Below are positions 31,959 to 36,338 of a stretch of 36,338 nucleotides of DNA, in pieces. Under the pieces are notes generated by a model. That model made no database searches. It saw only the letters and a program-made list of their open reading frames with translations, and was not told the DNA's origin. The stretch is taken from positions 1-36,338 of the forward strand of contig JAICLE010000002.1 of assembly GCA_025927545.1 (NCBI GenBank), read 5' to 3'. The DNA is from Gemmatimonadales bacterium. Lineage in GTDB: Bacteria > Gemmatimonadota > Gemmatimonadetes > Gemmatimonadales > GWC2-71-9. Each line of letters starts with the position of its first letter. Within the stretch, counting starts at the first letter, position 1. Position numbers and translations under genes: made by a program.

Positions 31959-32374
31959 CTCTTGTGGGAATCCTGGCTGGCTGGCGCGCCACCGGCGTCC
32001 ATCTTGACCTCACCGCTCACCTTGGCCCCTTCGACCACTGCGATCCTGGGGGTATGGATGTCCCCCGCCACCACGGCCGTTGCCTGGAGCTCCACGCGCT
32101 CGCGCGCGACGATGGTGCCGCTCACCTGCCCGGCGACGACGGCCTCCTGGGTATGCAGATCGCCTTCGATGACGGCGCCAGCCGCCACCAGGACCTGGCC
32201 CCCGACGCGCACGGTACCTCGCACCCGGCCCTCCACGCGGACCACACCTTCCGTTTCCAGGTCGCCGATGACCGTCATATCACTGGCGATGATGGAGAAG
32301 GGGATCTGGTCGGTGCGCCGGCGGCGGAGCTCGTTTCCCTGCTCGTCCCGCGCCGGGTTGGTGAAGAAGCCCAT
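31955..32374 (-). CDS. Bactofilin
   Basis: A 139-residue bactofilin (PF04519), a nucleotide-free cytoskeletal protein that forms filaments and often guides cell-shape enzymes. A short disordered N-terminus (GFFTNPARDEQGNELRRRR) leads into the right-handed beta-helix made of repeats such as DLETEGVVRVEGRVRGTVRV, GDLHTQEAVVAGQVSGTIVA and GDIHTPRIAVVEGAKVSGEV. Start ATG 32374 has a strong AAGGAGGG (32388-32381) six bases away, and overlaps the M23 stop by one base. The pairing with an M23 peptidase is typical of shape modules. Confidence 0.92.
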   Translation of the reverse strand: MGFFTNPARDEQGNELRRRRTDQIPFSIIASDMTVIGDLETEGVVRVEGRVRGTVRVGGQVLVAAGAVIEGDLHTQEAVVAGQVSGTIVARERVELQATAVVAGDIHTPRIAVVEGAKVSGEVKMDAGGAPASQDSHKS

Positions 32375-33168
32375 CAGGTTCCCTCCTTGATCATGGTCCG
32401 GGGATCCACCGAGATCCCTTTCCGCCGGATTTCGAAGTGCAGGTGAGGTGCGGTCGAGCGCCCGCTGTTCCCGCTGAGGCCGATCACCTGACCGGGGGCA
32501 ACTGAGGCGCCGGGTGCCACCAGGATCCGGGAGAGGTGACCGTACATCGTCTGGTAGTCGTCGGGGTGATCGAGCAGTACGAAGGAGCCGTACTCGGGGT
32601 CCTCCCCGAGTTGGCGCACGCTCCCTCCGCCCGACGCCCGCACGATGCTCCCCACCGCGACGGCGATGTCGAGGCCGGGGTGCGCCTCGTCGTCGGTGCC
32701 GGTCTCGACCTGCCCACGGGTGATGTATCCCGCCTCGTCCAGCGGCCACCGTCGCGGGATCGAGAGCCCGACCGACGGTCCGCGCGGTGCGTCCGCCACT
32801 CGCGCAAGCACCGCCGGAGCGACGGGCAGCGCTGCGCCGAGTGTGATAGGATCGCGGACGATGTCGCCACCGATCATCTCACGTACCTGTGCGTACCGTG
32901 ACTCGACGCTGTCCAGTGCCGCGCTGAGTTGCCGGACCTTGGCGTTGTCCGCTTCGAGCCGGGCCACTCTGCGCTCGAGCCCCGGAACCCGCGCCGCGGC
33001 GCGAGCGAGCGGGCCATACAGTGCTGCCGCGAATACGACGCCCACGACCGCCGCACCCAGGAACGCGAGACCGGCCCGGATGATCCACAGCGGCATACGA
33101 TACGTCTGCGACCGAGTCGTGCCGTCCGGCTGGACGACGATGGTCACCGCGCGCGCCGCGCGCCTCAT
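32374..33168 (-). CDS. M23 family peptidoglycan endopeptidase, membrane-anchored
   Basis: A 264-residue protein with a cytoplasmic N-terminus, one membrane helix (about 27-50), a coiled-coil (about 58-96), and a C-terminal LytM/M23 domain. Zn ligands are seen in HPGLD (His163, Asp167) and HLHFE (His244, with His242 catalytic), along with YGHLS (His211). All residues of an active enzyme are present. It would cut peptidoglycan cross-links in the periplasm, likely positioned by the adjacent bactofilin. ATG 33168 overlaps the parB stop as ATGA, and its stop overlaps the bactofilin ATG by one base. Confidence 0.9.
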   Translation of the reverse strand: MRRAARAVTIVVQPDGTTRSQTYRMPLWIIRAGLAFLGAAVVGVVFAAALYGPLARAAARVPGLERRVARLEADNAKVRQLSAALDSVESRYAQVREMIGGDIVRDPITLGAALPVAPAVLARVADAPRGPSVGLSIPRRWPLDEAGYITRGQVETGTDDEAHPGLDIAVAVGSIVRASGGGSVRQLGEDPEYGSFVLLDHPDDYQTMYGHLSRILVAPGASVAPGQVIGLSGNSGRSTAPHLHFEIRRKGISVDPRTMIKEGT

Positions 33169-34064
33169 CCCTCGAATGGCCGGCCGAGGATCAGTTCCAG
33201 CACGCGGGCAAGATCTTCGTTCGAGTAGTAGCTGACGGTGAGCAAGCCTCGACCGCGCCGCCGCGCGGTGACCCGGACGTCGGTACCGAGGCGCTTGCGG
33301 AGCGCATCCTCGACGCGGCGCACGTCGGCGGTGACGGCGCGCTGCGCCGGACGGGTGCGCTTGAGCGCGGGCGCGGCGACCGTCACACCCGTGCCGGCCC
33401 CATCGCCTCGGACCCGTGCTTCCACCTCGCGCACCGACCAGCCTTCCTCGGCTGCCTGACGTGCGAGCGCGATCATCTCCGCGGGCTCGGCGAGCGCAAG
33501 CAGGGCGCGAGCATGCCCCTCCGAGAGCTTGCGCTCGTGCACCAGCGCCTGCACCTCCGAGGGGAGCTGCAGCAGCCGTAGCAGATTGGCCACCGTCGCT
33601 CGATTGCGTCCGACGAGCCGCGCGATCTCCGCCTGAGGCACTTGAAACTCCGCGCCCAGCCGCCGGTAGCCGGCTGCCTCGTCGATCGACGAGAGATTGT
33701 CGCGCTGAAGATTCTCGACCAGAGCGAGCGTCAGCAGGGTTCGGTCATCGACGTCTTTCACCACGGCGGGGATCTTGGCCCAACCGAGTTGAGTCGCGGC
33801 ACGCCAGCGGCGCTCACCCGCGATGAGCTCATAGCCGCCGCCTCGCGGACGGACGACGATAGGCTGCAGGAGGCCTGAAGCCTGAATGGAGGCCACCAGC
33901 TCCTCGAGGGGCCCCTCGTCCACCTGCGCACGGGGCTGATAGGGATTGGGCCTGATGCTCGAGGTCGCGAGCTCACGCAGGGCGCCTGATGCCTCCGCCT
34001 GCTCCCGGGAGACGGGACCGAGCAACGCCTCGAGGCCACGGCCCAGCCGCTTGGTCTCGCTCAT
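33165..34064 (-). CDS. parB: Chromosome partition protein ParB
   Basis: A 299-residue ParB/Spo0J. The N-terminal CTP-binding domain holds the GERR motif (83-86, IAGERRWRAA) and ENLQR (117-121). The helix-turn-helix QAEIARLVGRNRATVANLLR sits at about 145-165, and the C-terminal dimer domain ends in VTARRRGRGLLTVSYYSNEDLARVLELIL. It binds parS, slides as a CTP-dependent clamp and recruits SMC and ParA. Two consensus parS sites lie 1 kb away. ATG 34064 overlaps the parA stop as ATGA. Confidence 0.95.
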   Translation of the reverse strand: MSETKRLGRGLEALLGPVSREQAEASGALRELATSSIRPNPYQPRAQVDEGPLEELVASIQASGLLQPIVVRPRGGGYELIAGERRWRAATQLGWAKIPAVVKDVDDRTLLTLALVENLQRDNLSSIDEAAGYRRLGAEFQVPQAEIARLVGRNRATVANLLRLLQLPSEVQALVHERKLSEGHARALLALAEPAEMIALARQAAEEGWSVREVEARVRGDGAGTGVTVAAPALKRTRPAQRAVTADVRRVEDALRKRLGTDVRVTARRRGRGLLTVSYYSNEDLARVLELILGRPFEG

Positions 34065-34876
34065 GTGGCCACCTCCGGCAACGGTTCGGAGGGCTCGGGC
34101 ATCGCGGCATTCTCCACGCGTCGCAACAGCTCCTGTGCCACCGCGAGATAGCTCTTCGCGCCAACCGATTGTACATCATAGAGAAGGATCGGCTTGCCGA
34201 AGCTCGGTGCCTCGGCGAGCCGCACGTTTCGCGGGATCGGCGTGACGAACATCTTGGCGCCGAAGTACTCCTTGGCATCCTCCGCCACCTGCCGGCAGAG
34301 GTTGAGGCGGGAGTCGTACATCGTCAGCAACACCCCGCTGATGGCGAGGCCGGGGTTGAAGTTCTGCTGAACGAGACGGACGGTGTTGAGCAACTGGGAG
34401 ATCCCCTCGAGTCCATAGTACTCGCACTGGATCGGGATCAGCACGGTGTTGGCCGCGGCAAGCACGTTGAGCGTGAGCAGACCGAGCGAGGGCGGGCAGT
34501 CTACGACGATGTAGTCGTAGTCTTCGTGCAGCGTGTCGAGCACTCCGCGGAGCGCGGCCTCGCGATTCTCACGCTCTACCGGTTGCAGCTCGGCGCCGAC
34601 GAGATCCTGCGTGGCGGGAAGGACAGAGAGGTGGGGCAGCCCCGGCACCGGCAGGATGATCTCGCGAGGCGCTCGGCCTTCGACCACCGAGTCGTAGAGC
34701 GACAGCTCGAGCTCGTGCTTGACGATGCCAACCCCACTTGTCGCGTTCCCTTGCGGGTCAGCATCGACGAGGAGCGTGCGCCGCTCGGCGATGGCTAGGG
34801 ACGCGGCAAGGTTGACGGCGGTCGTAGTCTTCCCGACGCCGCCCTTCTGGTTGGCGATGGCTACGATATGGGCCAT
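34061..34876 (-). CDS. parA: Chromosome partition ATPase ParA
   Basis: A 271-residue ParA/Soj ATPase. The deviant Walker A is KGGVGKTT (11-18), followed by LLVDADPQGNATSG and YIVVDCPPSLGLLTLNVL for Walker A' and B. It forms ATP-dependent nucleoid-bound dimers that move ParB-parS complexes. The gene heads the minus-strand train. The promoter candidate TTGGCG (34995-34990) with TATATT (34972-34967) has a 17-base spacer, giving a leader of about 84 bases. The rsmG gene, which often lies between mnmG and parA, is absent here. Confidence 0.95.
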   Translation of the reverse strand: MAHIVAIANQKGGVGKTTTAVNLAASLAIAERRTLLVDADPQGNATSGVGIVKHELELSLYDSVVEGRAPREIILPVPGLPHLSVLPATQDLVGAELQPVERENREAALRGVLDTLHEDYDYIVVDCPPSLGLLTLNVLAAANTVLIPIQCEYYGLEGISQLLNTVRLVQQNFNPGLAISGVLLTMYDSRLNLCRQVAEDAKEYFGAKMFVTPIPRNVRLAEAPSFGKPILLYDVQSVGAKSYLAVAQELLRRVENAAMPEPSEPLPEVAT

Positions 34877-34896
34877 GAACCCACCGTCGTTGTAAG

Positions 34897-34910
34897 TTGT
34901 TTTATAACAA
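34897..34910. promoter_or_regulatory. AT-rich inverted repeat upstream of parA, possible operator
   Basis: TTGTT-TTAT-AACAA is a perfect 5-base inverted repeat 21 bases upstream of the parA ATG. On the minus strand its centre contains TATAAA, so it may be an operator, a second -10, or both. Confidence 0.35.
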
Positions 34911-34966
34911 TCACTTGCGTGGCAAATGCCGGCTATGCAGGGGGCCGCATCGCGGGGTGATTGGGC

Positions 34967-34995
34967 AATATAGGCGGTAGGACAGGCGGCGCCAA
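34967..34995 (-). promoter_or_regulatory. Sigma70-like promoter of the parA train
   Basis: On the minus strand TTGGCG (34995-34990) is followed after exactly 17 bases by TATATT (34972-34967). The start would be near 34960. The -35 lies next to parS site 1, so ParB binding there could influence it. Confidence 0.55.
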
Positions 34996-35004
34996 CTCTC
35001 GCGA

Positions 35005-35020
35005 CGTTTCACGTGAAACG
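35005..35020. other. parS site 1
   Basis: CGTTTCACGTGAAACG contains the 14-base consensus core GTTTCACGTGAAAC (35006-35019), a perfect palindrome. ParB from the adjacent gene is the expected ligand. Confidence 0.93.
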
Positions 35021-35039
35021 CGCCAAGAGTTCAAGCTGC

Positions 35040-35055
35040 AGTTTCACGTGAAACA
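35040..35055. other. parS site 2
   Basis: AGTTTCACGTGAAACA contains the same perfect 14-base palindrome (35041-35054), with A/A flanks instead of the TG..CA form. Centre-to-centre distance from site 1 is 35 bases. Confidence 0.93.
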
Positions 35056-35075
35056 CTTAGACCGCCGCGATCAGC

Positions 35076-36338
35076 TTATCGGCCGCGCCGCAGGCTCACT
35101 ACTTCCATAACCAGGTTCTGCAGATCGCTAGGGGACACCCCTGGAACTCGGCCCGCTTGTCCGAGGGACGTCGGGCGCACGCTGTCGAGCTTCTCCCGAG
35201 CCTCAAACGAGAGGCTATGAAGTCGCCGGTAGTCGAGACCGGCCGGCAGTATGAATCCGTCCATTTGCGCGATGCGTGATGCGGCCTTGCGCTCTCGCGC
35301 AAGGTATCCGGAGTATTTGAGCTCGATCTCCGCCCATTCCGCGGCCTCGTGATCCACCCTCCCGCCCGCCGCTGCAAGCAGTTCCAGCAAGGGAACTCCG
35401 GGTCGACGGGCCAACTCCCCGACACACCGGCGATCCAGCACGGGCGCGGAGCCGACTGCCTGCAGCACCTGATTGGCAGGATCGGAGTCAATCCAGGTCG
35501 ACTCCGCGACAGTGAGAGCCTCCACCTCCATCTCCAGGCGTTGCTCGGCGTTCTTGAATTCGGCGTCGCTCAGCAGCCGCAACCGCTCGGCTAACGGCAG
35601 AAGGCGTCGCAGGGCGTTGTCCTGCCGCAGGAGTAGGCGGAACTCGGATCGGGACGTAAACAGGCGATAGGGCTCGTCCACGCCGCGGCTCACCAGGTCG
35701 TCGACCAGCACGCCGATCATCGCAGAGTCGCGCGCCAGAGTGACGCACTCTCTGTCGAATGCACACGCAGCCGCGTTCAACCCGGCGACCACTCCTTGGC
35801 CGGCCGCCTCCTCATAGCCCGTGCTGCCGTTGACCTGGCCGGCAAGGAAGAGCCCAGGTACGCCGCGAACCTCGAGGGTCGGCATCAGTTGCGTCGGCGG
35901 GAAGTAATCGTACTCGATGGCATAGCCTGGGCGGGTCATCGCGGCCCGCTCGAGCCCTGGGACGGAATGCAGCAGTTCGAGTTGGACCCCCGGCGGCAGC
36001 GAGGTGGAGAGCCCGTTGACGTACATCTCGGCCGTATCCAGTCCCTCCGGTTCCAGAAAGATCTGATGACCATCCGCTGCCGGGAACTTGACGATCTTGT
36101 CCTCGATCGATGGGCAGTATCTTGGCCCTCGCCCGCTGATCGCGCCGCCGTAGAGGGCTGACTCGTGCAGGTGCTGCTCGATGATTTCACGGAGCCGAGA
36201 ATTTGATCGGGTGAGGTAGCACGGCCGCTGTTCCGGATGGGCCTCGCGCTGGTGGAAGGAAAACCAGAAGGGGGCGGTGTCGCCCTCCTGCCGGTCAAGC
36301 CGACGCAGGTCCACCGAACGCCCGTCAATCCGCGGTGG
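35076..36338 (-). CDS. mnmG: tRNA uridine-5-carboxymethylaminomethyl modification enzyme MnmG (GidA), 5' cut by window edge
   Basis: About 420 residues of MnmG are visible; the N-terminal 200 lie beyond the right edge and the frame is open to it. The first visible residues read PPRIDGRSVDL, matching the family GTPPRxDGRSID block. Later motifs are GRGPRYCPSIEDKIVKF, RPGYAIEYDYFPP and TSRSEFRLLLRQDNA, plus a C-terminal helical domain ending GQAGRVPGVSPSDLQNL. With MnmE it modifies U34 of some tRNAs, using FAD and methylene-folate. The stop at 35076 is followed by parS sites and parA rather than rsmG. Confidence 0.95.
   Translation of the reverse strand, partial: PPRIDGRSVDLRRLDRQEGDTAPFWFSFHQREAHPEQRPCYLTRSNSRLREIIEQHLHESALYGGAISGRGPRYCPSIEDKIVKFPAADGHQIFLEPEGLDTAEMYVNGLSTSLPPGVQLELLHSVPGLERAAMTRPGYAIEYDYFPPTQLMPTLEVRGVPGLFLAGQVNGSTGYEEAAGQGVVAGLNAAACAFDRECVTLARDSAMIGVLVDDLVSRGVDEPYRLFTSRSEFRLLLRQDNALRRLLPLAERLRLLSDAEFKNAEQRLEMEVEALTVAESTWIDSDPANQVLQAVGSAPVLDRRCVGELARRPGVPLLELLAAAGGRVDHEAAEWAEIELKYSGYLARERKAASRIAQMDGFILPAGLDYRRLHSLSFEAREKLDSVRPTSLGQAGRVPGVSPSDLQNLVMEVVSLRRGR

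Noticed and set aside
34877-35075. A hidden rsmG between mnmG and parA
   Set aside because: The 199-base gap is too short and holds only parS sites and a promoter.

Overview
This 36.3 kb window is dense, high-GC bacterial chromosome with 38 protein genes (two cut by the window edges) and no tRNA, rRNA, CRISPR array or insertion sequence that I can see. Gene content and the style of the proteins (DUF4112, DUF2905, DUF116, SpeY-like deoxyhypusine synthase homologue, QueG, ParABS beside MnmG, M23 peptidase plus bactofilin) fit a Gemmatimonadota-like or neighbouring phylum member; this is an inference from style, not a database match. Two parS sites between mnmG and parA suggest that the right end lies close to the replication origin.

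Layout. 1-3.6 kb: an edge fragment, a DUF116 membrane protein, a GlcD/LdhD-type FAD dehydrogenase, and a ThyX variant. 3.7-7.6 kb: two overlapping D-Ala-D-Ala-ligase-like ATP-grasp genes, a GNAT acetyltransferase and a lysine 2,3-aminomutase (KamA) homologue, preceded by a promoter and a terminator-like hairpin. This is the best candidate for an undescribed pathway, possibly making a beta-lysine-containing, acetylated small peptide or osmolyte. 7.6-16 kb: an EF-G paralogue, an exported SnoaL-like protein, a DAHVH-motif protein with an ABC exporter, a DUF421 membrane protein, an SDR, and a GAF-repeat protein. 16.4-19.9 kb (minus): a LOG-like protein, a deoxyhypusine synthase-like (probable homospermidine synthase) protein and a spinster-like MFS transporter, tightly coupled. 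20-24.1 kb (plus): a small basic protein, NDH-2, QueG, DinB, DUF2905, DUF4112 and VOC proteins, mostly overlapping by 4 bases. 24.1-26.6 kb: a small HExxH protein, an AI-2E permease and a PlsC acyltransferase. 26.65-34.9 kb (minus): an uninterrupted train of nine overlapping genes, parA, parB, M23, bactofilin, BMP lipoprotein, Nif3, ABC ATPase and two permeases, joining chromosome segregation and cell-shape genes to a nucleoside-type importer. The right edge holds the C-terminal two thirds of mnmG.

Regulatory style. Start codons GTG and TTG are common, and neighbouring genes very often overlap as ATGA, GTGA or TTGA. Several genes have a TAnnnT -10-like hexamer ending 6-8 bases before the ATG and no Shine-Dalgarno, which points to leaderless mRNAs; one of two 28-base intervals between divergent genes appears to hold two such promoters back to back. 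A degenerate GTCGTGAGTC inverted-repeat family occupies three gene boundaries in the first 6.5 kb.
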